The notes under the pieces: generated by a model
Told to the model about the DNA's origin: nothing
The model's input: the letters and a program-made list of their open reading frames with translations, nothing else
Databases searched by the model: none
Assembly (NCBI GenBank): GCA_026398735.1
Contig: JAPLSH010000012.1
Coordinates: forward strand, 1 to 63,583
Direction: 5' to 3'
Source: Pseudomonadota bacterium
Lineage (GTDB): Bacteria; Pseudomonadota; Gammaproteobacteria; Steroidobacterales; Steroidobacteraceae
Length of the DNA: 63,583 bases
Program-made: the position numbers and the translations under genes
Shown: positions 20,830-30,851 of the stretch, piece after piece
Layout of the letters: every line of letters starts with the position of its first letter
Numbering within the stretch: position 1 is the stretch's first letter

Positions 20830-22224
20830 TCAGCGCCGCATGAACTCGGGTGAGGAAAACAGCAAGGTCATGCCCTGCACGCCATCTTGCGCGCGAGCGA
20901 TAGCAGTGCGTGTTGCAGAAGTCAGGTTAGAACCCAAACTTGCATCGGCCAGCGCCAGCGCATCAAAGCGCGATGCTGTGCGCTGCGCCACACCATGCAC
21001 CAGCTCGATACGTTTGAGCAGTGCCGATGAGCCATCCCACCCTGCACTGACATCGGGCCACCCGGCAGGCGAACCGGGCGCAAACATACGCTGCCCAAGT
21101 TGATCGAACGGCGCCAGCGCACGCGCAGTGTCTGCAACCGGCAATGCCAAGGCGCGCCATACCGAATGGATGTAGTCAGCAGGTGTTTTGAATTTGCTCA
21201 ACTGCGGCTCCCACACTTCGTGACGTGCCAACAGCGCCCGATAGGTAGCAGTTAGATCACCGTCTGCTTTCAGATAAGCCGCAGCAACATGCTGTACCAG
21301 CGACGGTGGAGGCTCATCGCCTACAAAGTGGCGCACCAGCTTGGTGGCCAAGTGATGTGCGGTGCGTGGATGCAGCGCCAGATCGCGCAGCGCGCGTTGC
21401 CCTTGCTCGATCCCATCTTGTCTATAGGCACGCCCCAACAGTGTCTTGGTGCCCGGCTCATGCAGCGCTTCACGAAAGCGAAAACGCCCGGTTTCTCCGT
21501 CTGCAAGCACACCATCGCCACCTTCAACAGACCAACCGGTAATCATCGCTGCAAGCGTGGTGACATCCTGCTGGCTGTAGCCACCGTCCACACCCAAGGT
21601 GTGCAACTCCAGAATTTCACGGCCGAGGTTTTCATTGAGACCCGGCACCCGGGCGTTGGCGCGTCGGCGCAGCCTTTGCGCTGCGATGGACTGAGGACCC
21701 ATCGAGGCGATGTTATCGAGATACACCAGCATGGCCGGATGCTGCTCGACGGCCTGCAACATCTGCGCGAAGTTGCCAAGCACGTGCGGGCGGATGGCCT
21801 CGCGCTCCATGGCCCCTGCCAACCCCAGCACCTGCAGCTTGTCTACCGACACCGCAAAGTGGTTGCTCCAGAAGTGCACCAGCCGCTCAATAAAGCTGCG
21901 CTCACTGGTGACTGCCAACTGCAGCCTGGCCACACAGTCCGCGACATACAGCGGACGCAGTACCTTGCCCAGATTCAAAGCCGCTGCCACAACATCAGGG
22001 GCTGCGCCCGCCTGGCGCGCCTGGCGCTGTTGCCGGCGTGCATCGGCAATCGCTGTGACAATCTGTGCCGAAGATTGCAGATTGGCCGCCGGTTGCTGCA
22101 CCGGGCCGTGCAACTGCACATCCAGCGCATCGCGCGCCGCGCTGGCCAGCGCCAGCAGCTCGCCGGGTTTGGCACCCAGGCCAAAACGGTTGGCGGCAAT
22201 GACCGCATCTGTTGCGCTACTCAT
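20830..22224 (-). CDS. DUF1800 family protein
   Basis: 464 residues. Family hallmarks are VIAANRFGLGAKPGEL at the start, ERLVHFWSNHFAVSV, ARVPGLNENLGREILELHTLGVDGGYSQQDV, and HHLATKLVRHFVGDEPP. The true start is taken as ATG at 22224 (MSSATDAV), since the extra N-terminal 22 residues of the open frame have no family match. No convincing signal peptide is seen. The DUF1800-DUF1501 pair is widespread in proteobacteria and its reaction is unknown. Confidence 0.9.
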   Translation of the reverse strand: MSSATDAVIAANRFGLGAKPGELLALASAARDALDVQLHGPVQQPAANLQSSAQIVTAIADARRQQRQARQAGAAPDVVAAALNLGKVLRPLYVADCVARLQLAVTSERSFIERLVHFWSNHFAVSVDKLQVLGLAGAMEREAIRPHVLGNFAQMLQAVEQHPAMLVYLDNIASMGPQSIAAQRLRRRANARVPGLNENLGREILELHTLGVDGGYSQQDVTTLAAMITGWSVEGGDGVLADGETGRFRFREALHEPGTKTLLGRAYRQDGIEQGQRALRDLALHPRTAHHLATKLVRHFVGDEPPPSLVQHVAAAYLKADGDLTATYRALLARHEVWEPQLSKFKTPADYIHSVWRALALPVADTARALAPFDQLGQRMFAPGSPAGWPDVSAGWDGSSALLKRIELVHGVAQRTASRFDALALADASLGSNLTSATRTAIARAQDGVQGMTLLFSSPEFMRR

Positions 22225-22270
22225 GACTACAGCAACGTAGCACGCGACACGTCGGTTGACGCCAGACAAG

Positions 22271-22307
22271 AAAAAGCCCGGAAGCCGCACGAGGCGACTC
22301 CGGGCTT
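22271..22307 (-). terminator. Rho-independent terminator after the TonB-dependent receptor
   Basis: On the reverse strand AAGCCCGGA and TCCGGGCTT form a 9-bp stem, extended inward by GCC/GGC around a CGTG-type loop, and the 3-prime arm runs into TTTTTC. It begins 26 nt after the receptor stop codon at 22333 and separates that gene from the DUF1800 gene downstream. Confidence 0.88.
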
Positions 22308-22332
22308 GCAGCAGGGCTGCCTTAGGCCGGCA

Positions 22333-24861
22333 TCAGAAGTTGTAGGTCAGTCTGCCGTAGACAAAGCGACCCGAACGACCAAACGGCGAGTAGTTGGAGA
22401 ACGCTGCTACACCCGTGGTGTTGAGTGCAGCAGGCGTCGGATCCGGATACTCGTCGGCAACGTTGTCGGCACCGATGGCCAACTTCAGACCGCTGAACAA
22501 CTCGACGCGACCTTCGATGTCGATCAGCGTCTTGGGCGTCAGCACTACGTCGGATGTAGCCACCGTACCGGGCGACAGCACTTCACCATAACGTGTTGCG
22601 CGCAGCGTGGCACCCCAACGGTCTTTCTTCCAGTTCACGGCATACGAGAACTTGTCCTTGGGCGTGCCTTGCTCAAACGTGAGCACGTTGCTGCGTGCGA
22701 ACAGCACCGGCGCAGGAGTCAACACGCTCTGCAACGGAATCGCCGGCAGCGAATCAACAGTGGTGGTGTTGAAGTTGGCCGTCGCGGTCAGGTCAAAGCG
22801 ACCCGCAGCGTCAGTGTTGAGCGCATAGCTGGCCACCACATCCACACCCTTGGTCGTGGTGTCCACGCCATTGATGAAGAAGCGACCGCCACCGCTACCG
22901 ATGAAGCCCTGCGACGTGAGGTAGTTGGTGACGTTGGTAGCTGTCAGGTTCTCAGACAGCACGATGCGGTTATCGACGTTGATGCGATAGGCATCGACTG
23001 TGATGTTGAGCCCTTCGTACTGAAGTACCGCACCGACCGACAGATTGCGCGACTTCTCAGGAGACAGCGGCAAGGCACCCAGCGACTTGGCCACCGGATC
23101 GGTGACCGGGAAGGTGGTCACGTCAAACGGCACGCCATTGATGAAGTTGGTGGAGGTCGTGGCAAAGTACTGCTGCTGCAGCGACGGGGCGCGAAAGCCT
23201 GTCGATCCAGAAGCACGCAGCGCAAAGCCCTTCACAAAGTCATAGCGTGCAGCGATCTTGCCGGAGGTGTTGCTGCCGAAGTCCGAGTAGCGCTCAGCAC
23301 GCACCGCTGCAGAGGCCAGCAGGCTGTCGGTGATGTTGGCTTCGACATCCAAGTAAGCGCCAAGCGAGTGGCGGCTATAGGAGCCGGCATTGGCCGGACG
23401 AAAGCCCGGGAACACCTGTGCACCAGAAGCCGTGGCGCAACCACCGGCGGCCGTCTGGGCGGTGGTGGGCGCCGTGCAACCGGCCGCACCCACTGCCAAC
23501 AGCACGCCACCGTTACGCCATGAATCGGCTTCACCGGCAGTAATCGAATAGCCCTCTGCACGTCCTTCGATGCCCGCCGCCACGTTCACAGGCGAGGCCA
23601 ATCCCGAGACCGCGTACCCATGTACGCCACCGAGGTTGAACACCGCCTGCTCATAGTCAAAGCCACCGGCATCAAACTCTTTCTTGCTGCTCGGGCCGAT
23701 AGAGCGATTGAGCGTGTCGAGGATGGTGTACATCATCTTGTTGCGACCGGTGCTCAGCGACGCATCCATGTCCCAACCGGCCCAATTCCAGCGCGCACCA
23801 CCGGTCACTGCCATGTCGGTCACAGTGGGGGCGATCTTGGGCAGGAAGCCATCAGGATAAATCTGGATAACGTTGCGCGGATCACTGGCCCAACGGAAGT
23901 TGCCCGCAGAAACCGCATCGCGCTTCTGGTAGCTGGCCCAGCCATACCACTCAACGCCATTAGCCAGCGTAGCGCCGGCATTGGCAAACAGCGTTGCCTG
24001 CGTCATGTCGGGCTCGCCGTACCATGCGTCATAGCGATTGATGGTGACTTCGCGCGGATCAAACGCAGTGCCGATCTTCGGATACAGCGAACGCGGATCC
24101 CAACCACCACGCTCGGTATGCTTCTGGTCCTTGTACTCGCCCGAGACGGTCAAAAAGCCATTCTCGCCCAGTGCAAAGCCCTTCCAGCCCGACACGGTGA
24201 CGGTCTGACCATCGCGACGGTCGCGTGTCTGCTCAGCCGGGGCCGACCAAGTTGCGCCCGTCGGCGTAGCCGGCGTAGGCGTAGTGTAAGAAGTGTCGCG
24301 CCAGCCATAGCTGGTGCCCAGCTCACCGCCGCTGCGCGAATCACGCAGGCGAAGGTTGATCACGCCCGCGATGGCATCAGAACCATATTGCGCAGACGCG
24401 CCGTCACGCAGCACTTCGATGGAGCGCAAGGCGCCACCGGGAATGGTGTTGAGATCGACGGCCGAGGAACCACGACCCACGGTGCCGTTGATGTTGACCA
24501 ATGCAGCAGAGTGGCGGCGCTTGCCGTTGACCAGCACCAAAGTCTGGTCGGGCGCCAAGCCGCGCAGCGTGGCGGGGCGCACGGTGTCGGAGCCGTCGGT
24601 CAGGCCCGGACGGGGAAAGTTGTAAGAAGGCAGCGCGACAGACAGCGCCTGGCTGACCTCGCTAACACCCAGATTGGTCAGGGTCTCGGCCGACACCACA
24701 TCGACGGGCACCGCGGTATCGAGGGCAGAGCGATTGGCCACGCGGGTACCGGTGACCACGACTTCACGGATTGCATCAGGGGCATCGGCAGCCATCGCAT
24801 AAGGCGCTATTGCCTGAGCCACAGCAGCTGCGACGAACGCAGCGACAATGTTGTTGCGCAT
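22333..24861 (-). CDS. TonB-dependent receptor
   Basis: 842-residue outer-membrane receptor. It has a signal peptide (about 1-24), a TonB box IREVVVTGTRV, and a plug with TLRGLAPDQTLVLVNGKRRHSAA and LNTIPGGALRSIEVLRDGAS followed by AQYGSDAIAGVINL. A long barrel ends in GRFVYGRLTYNF with the terminal aromatic. The NGKRRHSAALVN plug belongs to a group common in xanthomonads and sphingomonads whose ligands are mostly unknown. A GGAG Shine-Dalgarno lies 7 nt before the ATG. No adjacent transporter or sigma/anti-sigma pair indicates the ligand. Confidence 0.93.
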   Translation of the reverse strand: MRNNIVAAFVAAAVAQAIAPYAMAADAPDAIREVVVTGTRVANRSALDTAVPVDVVSAETLTNLGVSEVSQALSVALPSYNFPRPGLTDGSDTVRPATLRGLAPDQTLVLVNGKRRHSAALVNINGTVGRGSSAVDLNTIPGGALRSIEVLRDGASAQYGSDAIAGVINLRLRDSRSGGELGTSYGWRDTSYTTPTPATPTGATWSAPAEQTRDRRDGQTVTVSGWKGFALGENGFLTVSGEYKDQKHTERGGWDPRSLYPKIGTAFDPREVTINRYDAWYGEPDMTQATLFANAGATLANGVEWYGWASYQKRDAVSAGNFRWASDPRNVIQIYPDGFLPKIAPTVTDMAVTGGARWNWAGWDMDASLSTGRNKMMYTILDTLNRSIGPSSKKEFDAGGFDYEQAVFNLGGVHGYAVSGLASPVNVAAGIEGRAEGYSITAGEADSWRNGGVLLAVGAAGCTAPTTAQTAAGGCATASGAQVFPGFRPANAGSYSRHSLGAYLDVEANITDSLLASAAVRAERYSDFGSNTSGKIAARYDFVKGFALRASGSTGFRAPSLQQQYFATTSTNFINGVPFDVTTFPVTDPVAKSLGALPLSPEKSRNLSVGAVLQYEGLNITVDAYRINVDNRIVLSENLTATNVTNYLTSQGFIGSGGGRFFINGVDTTTKGVDVVASYALNTDAAGRFDLTATANFNTTTVDSLPAIPLQSVLTPAPVLFARSNVLTFEQGTPKDKFSYAVNWKKDRWGATLRATRYGEVLSPGTVATSDVVLTPKTLIDIEGRVELFSGLKLAIGADNVADEYPDPTPAALNTTGVAAFSNYSPFGRSGRFVYGRLTYNF

Positions 24862-24964
24862 GAACGACTCCAGAATATTTGAACGGACCGTATCGGCCTG
24901 ACCGCAAATTACCCTAGAAATCGTTAGAAACTCAATAGTGTGACAAATATTACAATCAGCTCCG

Positions 24965-27900
24965 TCAACCCACCCAGCGCCTTGCGTTGCGGAAAAGCGA
25001 CATCCAACCGCTAAACTCGCCCGCGCTACCCGGTGCGCTCCAGCTGTTCTGCACCAAGCGGAACGCCCGCTCGGGATGCGGCATAGCAGCCAGCACGCGA
25101 CCGTCAGTGCTAGTCACTGCGGCAATGCCCTGCGGCGAACCATTGGGATTGGCCGGATAGGCGCTGGCCACCGTCCCATGGCTGTCTACATAGCGAAAGC
25201 CCACCTGCCCTGCCGCGGCCAACTGCTGCAGCTGCCCGTCGGTGGCAAATTCGGCGCGACCCTCGCCATGCGATACCACCACGGGCAGGCGTGAGCCGGC
25301 CATGCCTGCCAACAGGATGGAGGGTGAATCGAGGATCTCGACCAAACTCAGCCGCGCCTCAAACTGTTCGCTGCGGTTACGCACGAAGCGCGGCCAATGC
25401 TCGGTACCGGGGATGAGCGAACGCAGCGCCGCCAACATCTGACAGCCGTTGCACACACCCAGCGTAAAACTATCGGCCCGCTCAAAGAACTGGGTGAACT
25501 GCGCGCGCGCACCCGGGTGGAACAGGATGGACTTGGCCCAGCCCTCGCCTGCCCCCAGCACATCGCCATACGAGAAGCCGCCGCAAGCGACCAGCCCCTT
25601 GAACTCGTCAAGGTTGCGCGCGCCACCGAGGATGTCGCTCATGTGCACATCGTGGGTTTCAAAGCCGGCGCGATCCAGCACAGCAGCCATCTCCACCTGA
25701 CTGTTCACGCCTTGCTCGCGCAACACTGCCACGCGCGGACGAGCGCCGGTGTTGATGTAAGGCGCGGCCACATCGTGCTGCGGATCAAAACTCAGCGCCA
25801 CCGACAGACCGCGATCGCTCACATCCAGCTGCGCGTCAAACTCCTCGCGGGCGCATTGCGGGTCGTCGCGCAGGCTGCGCATACGGAACGATGTTTCGCT
25901 CCAGGCACGACGCAACTCGACCCAGTCGAAGGTCAGCGCCTGATTCTCGCCCCGCAAGCGCACTTGCAATTGGTCGATGGGTGCACCGATGTCGGTCAGT
26001 GCAGTACCGAGACCGTGTGCAGCAAACAGCGCTTGTACCGCGGCAACATCAGCAGCGCGCACCTGCAGCACTGCACCCAGCTCTTCACTGAACAGCTGCG
26101 CCAACAGCGACGCATCGTCTGCCAAGTGAATATCCAGACCGCAGTGGCCAGCAAAGGCCATCTCGATGAGCGTGGCGGCCAGACCGCCGTCGGAGCGATC
26201 GTGATAGGCCAATAGCAACTCTGCAGCGCGCGCCGCACGCAGCGCCGCAGCAAAATTCAACAGCAGCTTAGGGTCGTCCAGGTCTGGTGGCACATCACCC
26301 AACTGCCCATACACCTGGGCCAGGATGGAACCGCCGAGGCGATTGCGCCCGCCGCCCAAGTCCACGCTCAGCAGCCGCGTGGCACCGCAATCAGTGCGCA
26401 ATTGCGGCGTGAGCGTACGACGCACATCGGCCAGCGGTGCAAATGCAGACACGATGAGCGATACCGGTGACACCACACTGCGCGCGCCAGTGCTGTCTTG
26501 CCAGGCAGTGCGCATCGACAGCGAATCCTTGCCCACGGGGATGGCTATGCCCAAGGCCGGGCACAGTTGCTCACCCACTGCATGCACAGCTTCATAGAGC
26601 GCCGCGTCTTCGCCCGGCTCACCGCAAGCTGCCATCCAATTAGCCGACAAGCGGATATCGCTCATGCGTGCCACATCAGCTGCCAACAGATTGGTCACGG
26701 ACTCGGCTACAGCCATTCGTGCGGCTGCGGCAGAATTGAGCAGCGCTAACGGCGTGCGCTCGCCCATGGCCATCGCTTCACCGGTGTAGTGGTGATAGTC
26801 GCTGACTGTCACCGCCACATCGCTGACAGGCACCTGCCAAGGGCCTACAAACTGATCACGGCTGCACATGCCACCCACGGTGCGATCGCCGATGGTGATG
26901 AGGAAGGTCTTGTCAGCCACTGCCGGATGCGACAGCACACGCAGCACAGCCTCGCGCACCGCCACATCCTGCAACTGCAGCGGCTGCAGTGCTGGCGCAA
27001 CGCGGCGCACATCGCGATGCATACGCGGCAGCTTACCCAGCAGCACATCGATGGGAATATCCACCGGGTTGGTATCAAACTGACGGTCGTGTACCACCAA
27101 GCGGCCATCGCCGGTCAGCTCGCCTACCACCGCATACACGCACCGCTCGCGCTTGGCGATCGCTTCAAACGCTGCAAGCCCACCACGCGAAACCACCAGC
27201 ACATAGCGCTCTTGCGCCTCGTTGCACCAGATCTCCATGGGCGAGAGGCCCGGCTCATCGTTGGGCACCGAACGCAGATCAATGCGCGCACCTCGATTGC
27301 TGTGCGACACCGCTTCGGGGATGGCGTTGGAAAGTCCACCGGCACCCACGTCATGAATCAGATGGATGGGATTGGCCTCACCCAAGGCCCAGCAGCGATC
27401 GATCACTTCTTGCGCGCGACGCTGCATCTCGGGGTTGCCGCGCTGCACCGACGCAAAATCCAGATCGGCACTGGAGGCACCGCTGTCCATCGACGACGCT
27501 GCGCCACCGCCCAAGCCGATGAGCATGGCCGGACCACCCAGCAACACCACATGGCCGCCGACCGGGCACTCGTCCTTCTCAACGTGCGGACGACGGATGT
27601 TGCCCAAGCCACCGGCGATCATGATGGGCTTGTGATACCCGCGCACGCGCGCGCTGCCTGCACCCTCGGCCTGCTCAAAGCTGCGGAAGTAGCCTGCCAG
27701 ACTGGGACGGCCGAACTCGTTGTTGAAGGCCGCTGCACCCAGCGGCCCTTCGATCATGATGTCCAGCGCACTGACGATGCGATCGGGCTTGCCGAAGTCG
27801 GTTTCCCACGGCTGTACGAAACCCGGTATGCGCAGGTTGGACACCGAGAACCCTACCAACCCCGCCTTGGGCTTGGCACCGGTGCCGGTGGCGCCCTCAT

Positions 27901-28837
27901 CACGGATCTCACCACCCGAGCCAGTGGCGGCACCGGCAAATGGCGAGATGGCCGTCGGGTGATTATGGGTTTCGACTTTCATGAGGATGTCGACGTGTTC
28001 GTCGACACCGCCATAGACACCGGTCTGCGGATCCGGGAACCAGCGCGTGGCTACATTGCCTTCAATGACCGATGCGTTATCGCGATAAGCAGACAACACA
28101 CCCTCGGGCGACACAGCATGCGTGTTGCGGATCATGGCAAACATCGACTTGGGCTGCGGCTTACCGTCGATAGTGAAATCCGCATTGAAGATCTTGTGGC
28201 GGCAGTGCTCCGAGTTGGCCTGCGCGAACATCATCAACTCAACATCGGTGGGGTCGCGGCCCAGCGTGGCAAAACTGTTGGCCAAGTACTGCACTTCATC
28301 AGCGTTGAGTGCCAAGCCCAGCTCGGTGTTGGCGCGCGCCAGTGCCGCCGGTTCACGTGACACGCTGCGCAAGGCACGCGGGGCTTCGTGGGCAAACAAG
28401 CGCGCAGCCTCGGCAGCGTGCAACTGCACCACTTCGGTCATGCGATCGTGCAGCGCAGCGCCAAGCACACGCAGCTGCTGATCTGTCAGGGTGACCGTGC
28501 TCTGCACGGTGTAGTCGATACCGCGCTCAATGCGATTGACCTGCGACAAGCCGCAGACCTGCGCAATCTCTGTGGCCTTAGTCGACCAGGGCGACGTCGT
28601 GCCCGGGCGCGGTACTACCCGCAACAACTGTCCACTGGCGGCACTGCTGCCGTCTTGACGTGGCCCGTAAGTGAGCAAGGCACCCAGCACCTGCTGCTGT
28701 GCGCCAGTCAGCGGCGCAGCCAGATCGACCAAATGGGTGTACTGCGCCTGTAGCGACTGCACCTGCGGGATCAGCGCCTGCAGGCGCTGCAACAACTGCC
28801 CCAGACGAAAGGCCGAACATGCCGACCCACCACCCAT
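24965..28837 (-). CDS. purL: Phosphoribosylformylglycinamidine synthase
   Basis: 1290 residues, the large single-chain form that makes FGAM from FGAR, ATP and glutamine in purine synthesis. It contains the N-terminal PurS-like domain, the linker, the FGAM synthase core ([62 protein letters not shown]) and a C-terminal glutaminase with Cys in [12 protein letters not shown] and the His/Glu pair in MPHPERAF. The start could be ATG 28837 (used), GTG 28840 or TTG 28861; the last forms a TTGA overlap with the DUF1820 stop. Confidence 0.96.
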   Translation of the reverse strand: MGGGSACSAFRLGQLLQRLQALIPQVQSLQAQYTHLVDLAAPLTGAQQQVLGALLTYGPRQDGSSAASGQLLRVVPRPGTTSPWSTKATEIAQVCGLSQVNRIERGIDYTVQSTVTLTDQQLRVLGAALHDRMTEVVQLHAAEAARLFAHEAPRALRSVSREPAALARANTELGLALNADEVQYLANSFATLGRDPTDVELMMFAQANSEHCRHKIFNADFTIDGKPQPKSMFAMIRNTHAVSPEGVLSAYRDNASVIEGNVATRWFPDPQTGVYGGVDEHVDILMKVETHNHPTAISPFAGAATGSGGEIRDEGATGTGAKPKAGLVGFSVSNLRIPGFVQPWETDFGKPDRIVSALDIMIEGPLGAAAFNNEFGRPSLAGYFRSFEQAEGAGSARVRGYHKPIMIAGGLGNIRRPHVEKDECPVGGHVVLLGGPAMLIGLGGGAASSMDSGASSADLDFASVQRGNPEMQRRAQEVIDRCWALGEANPIHLIHDVGAGGLSNAIPEAVSHSNRGARIDLRSVPNDEPGLSPMEIWCNEAQERYVLVVSRGGLAAFEAIAKRERCVYAVVGELTGDGRLVVHDRQFDTNPVDIPIDVLLGKLPRMHRDVRRVAPALQPLQLQDVAVREAVLRVLSHPAVADKTFLITIGDRTVGGMCSRDQFVGPWQVPVSDVAVTVSDYHHYTGEAMAMGERTPLALLNSAAAARMAVAESVTNLLAADVARMSDIRLSANWMAACGEPGEDAALYEAVHAVGEQLCPALGIAIPVGKDSLSMRTAWQDSTGARSVVSPVSLIVSAFAPLADVRRTLTPQLRTDCGATRLLSVDLGGGRNRLGGSILAQVYGQLGDVPPDLDDPKLLLNFAAALRAARAAELLLAYHDRSDGGLAATLIEMAFAGHCGLDIHLADDASLLAQLFSEELGAVLQVRAADVAAVQALFAAHGLGTALTDIGAPIDQLQVRLRGENQALTFDWVELRRAWSETSFRMRSLRDDPQCAREEFDAQLDVSDRGLSVALSFDPQHDVAAPYINTGARPRVAVLREQGVNSQVEMAAVLDRAGFETHDVHMSDILGGARNLDEFKGLVACGGFSYGDVLGAGEGWAKSILFHPGARAQFTQFFERADSFTLGVCNGCQMLAALRSLIPGTEHWPRFVRNRSEQFEARLSLVEILDSPSILLAGMAGSRLPVVVSHGEGRAEFATDGQLQQLAAAGQVGFRYVDSHGTVASAYPANPNGSPQGIAAVTSTDGRVLAAMPHPERAFRLVQNSWSAPGSAGEFSGWMSLFRNARRWVG

Positions 28838-28857
28838 CACCGCCAACTCAGCCGAGC

Positions 28858-29202
28858 TCAAGGCGTACGACCCGGGTCGTTGGACGAGTGAGGAAACACA
28901 GTCGACGGAAAGGGAGTGACATTGCTGCCTTCGTATTCAGAGATTTTGCTTGGACCGCGCTTGCTGACTTCGTCGATGCGTAGCACCGAATGCAAGGGCA
29001 GATAGCTGCGCTTGACGCCCTCGAACTCACTTTTGATGCGCTCTTCGGCCGGATCGAGCAGCACACCGGCGCGCTCGCCGAACACCAGCTCGTCGATCTC
29101 GACAAAGCCTAGTAATCCACCATGGGAAATCTTGCGGGCATAGATTTCGTAAACCTTGCCCTGATTCACGAAAAGCACTTTGAAGATGTGTTGGGATGAC
29201 AT
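28858..29202 (-). CDS. DUF1820 family protein
   Basis: 114 residues. The N-terminus [20 protein letters not shown] and the middle [33 protein letters not shown] followed by [14 protein letters not shown] match DUF1820, a small conserved gammaproteobacterial family of unknown role. The C-terminal tail (about 88-114) is low in conserved features. It overlaps or abuts purL at the 3-prime end and is divergent from the FHA gene, with 75 nt between the two starts. Confidence 0.88.
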   Translation of the reverse strand: MSSQHIFKVLFVNQGKVYEIYARKISHGGLLGFVEIDELVFGERAGVLLDPAEERIKSEFEGVKRSYLPLHSVLRIDEVSKRGPSKISEYEGSNVTPFPSTVFPHSSNDPGRTP

Positions 29203-29277
29203 GGCGTTAGCAGCGCTCAGTCCCTTGTGGGACGGGCGGACATTATAGGCGCTAACCGCCTACAGGATCAGTCAGCA

Positions 29278-30186
29278 ATGTCCTTGACACTGCACGTCAT
29301 CAGTCATCAGCGCCCTTCATTGGGCGACCAGGCCAAATTCGTCTTCAACCCGGGCCCCAGTGGCACGGCCAATATCGGCCGTCTGGATGACAACGAATGG
29401 TCCCTGCCGGATCCGCAACGGCTGATTTCCGGGCATCACGCCCGCATTCACGTGCGCGAAGGCCGCTATTTCATTGAGGACACCAGCACCAACGGCATAT
29501 TTGCCGACCGCGGTGCCCGCCAGATCCCGCGCAGCACCCTGCATCCGCTGCGCGACGGCGAGGTGCTGCAATTGGGCGATTACCACCTGCGGGTGCGTAT
29601 CGACGAGGTGTTCCTGCCGCAGCAGTTGCACGACTGGGCCGAGCAGCTGCAACAACTCTCTGGCACCGGCAATTTCCCCGTCTCACAGCTGGCCATGCTG
29701 AACTTCCTGCCGGGCGACGATGAGCTGACACCGGCTTTACTGCTGGACGATATGCTGGATCGTGGCGCTGGCCTTGGGGCCAACCAAACACAGCCCCAGG
29801 CAACCGATCCGCCGCTGGAGCCGCGCACAGCCCTGCAGGATTTTTGCACTGGCGCAGGCTTGGACATCGACCAGCTCCCCCCGGCAGCGGACAACCGGCT
29901 GATGATGTTGGCCGGACAGATGTTGCGGGAGGCCCTGCTGGGAATGACCCAGTTACAGCGTCTGCAGCAGCAAGCTGCCAGCAGTGGCAGGTACCGCAGC
30001 CTTCCGGCTACGCCTGCAGACCCTCAATCTGCCGCCATCGAGCTGGTCGTCACCGAAAAGCTGCTCACGCTGCTCAATGGCCACGAGCGCAGCGAACTCG
30101 ATGCGGTACGCCGTGTCCGCGATGCTTTTGCGTCGCTACGGACCCATCAACAGGCATTGCAGGCCCGCAGCAACGCTCTGATCTAG
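29278..30186 (+). CDS. FHA-domain protein with type VI secretion TagH-like C-terminal domain
   Basis: 302 residues. Residues about 1-105 are a forkhead-associated domain that would bind phosphothreonine (IGRLDDNEWSLPDP, ISGHHARIHVREGRYFIED, STNGIF). After a linker, residues about 195-300 match the C-terminal domain of type VI secretion FHA proteins: DFCTGAGLDIDQLP, MMLAGQMLREALLGM and AFASLRTHQQALQARSNALI. No other type VI gene is present in the window. The ATG at 29278 is preferred over an upstream start at 29227, which has no conserved sequence. A kinase partner is not adjacent; the window kinase lies at 7145-8458. Confidence 0.82.
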   Translation: MSLTLHVISHQRPSLGDQAKFVFNPGPSGTANIGRLDDNEWSLPDPQRLISGHHARIHVREGRYFIEDTSTNGIFADRGARQIPRSTLHPLRDGEVLQLGDYHLRVRIDEVFLPQQLHDWAEQLQQLSGTGNFPVSQLAMLNFLPGDDELTPALLLDDMLDRGAGLGANQTQPQATDPPLEPRTALQDFCTGAGLDIDQLPPAADNRLMMLAGQMLREALLGMTQLQRLQQQAASSGRYRSLPATPADPQSAAIELVVTEKLLTLLNGHERSELDAVRRVRDAFASLRTHQQALQARSNALI

Positions 30187-30224
30187 GGCCAGTACGCCGG
30201 CGCTGCGTGTAGCATCCGCAAGCC

Positions 30225-30851
30225 ATGAGCCCGATAGACAGTTTCCTCGAGCTACTGCTCGCACCGGTTGGTGCACGTGTATTCAATCCTTGGACGCAGG
30301 TGGACGTCGGAACCGACGTGCACGACAACGCGGCTGCAGAGCGTCTGCAACGGCTGCGCGCCCATCTGAACGTCAAAGCCAAGTTAATACTGGTTGGTGA
30401 AGCGCCGGGCTATCAGGGCTGTCATGTCAGCGGCATTGCCTTTACCAGCGAACGACTGCTGTTAGCAGGATCCATCCCACGCGTCGAGGTATGGCAACGG
30501 CTCTCAACGCGCACGTTGCCGTGGAGCGAACCCTCGGCCACCACCGTGTGGGGCACGCTGCACGAGCTAGCCATTGCTGAACACACTCTGCTGTGGAATG
30601 CCTTTCCTTGGCATCCACACAACGAAGGCCAATTGCAGACCAACCGCACACCTACACCCGCAGAACGTCGCTTGGGCGTGCCCGTGCTGCAGGCTCTACT
30701 GCGCGCCCAACCCAAGGCGCGTGTGCTGGCAGTAGGACGTACCGCGGCAGCGTCGTTACAAGAGATGGGGCTGGAAGTGCCCACGCTGCGTCACCCATCG
30801 ATGGGCGGTGCAGCGCAATTTAGAGCGCAGTTGCGCGAGACCGTAAAATGA
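30225..30851 (+). CDS. Uracil-DNA glycosylase superfamily protein
   Basis: 208 residues with the UDG-fold landmarks: motif I LILVGEAPGYQGCHVSG, a TLLWNAFPWHPHN strand-loop, and motif II LRHPSMGG near the end. The GEAPG form with no catalytic Asp at the usual place resembles the less studied UDG-like families, so base-excision activity is likely but substrate is not certain. It overlaps the next methyltransferase gene by 4 nt (ATGA), suggesting coupling. Confidence 0.8.
   Translation: MSPIDSFLELLLAPVGARVFNPWTQVDVGTDVHDNAAAERLQRLRAHLNVKAKLILVGEAPGYQGCHVSGIAFTSERLLLAGSIPRVEVWQRLSTRTLPWSEPSATTVWGTLHELAIAEHTLLWNAFPWHPHNEGQLQTNRTPTPAERRLGVPVLQALLRAQPKARVLAVGRTAAASLQEMGLEVPTLRHPSMGGAAQFRAQLRETVK

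Noticed and set aside
21289-23523. 744-codon open frame on the plus strand
   Set aside because: It lies antisense to the DUF1800 gene and the TonB receptor, is rich in Arg/His/Gln as expected from a GC-rich antisense frame, and has no recognisable domain.
23620-24882. 420-codon open frame antisense to the TonB receptor
   Set aside because: No domain, and covered by a well-supported receptor gene.
26789-28360. 523-codon open frame antisense to purL
   Set aside because: Composition is that of a shadow frame and purL on the other strand is fully conserved.
29278-30186. Type VI secretion locus
   Set aside because: Only the FHA protein is present; no sheath, baseplate, ClpV or membrane-complex genes in the window.
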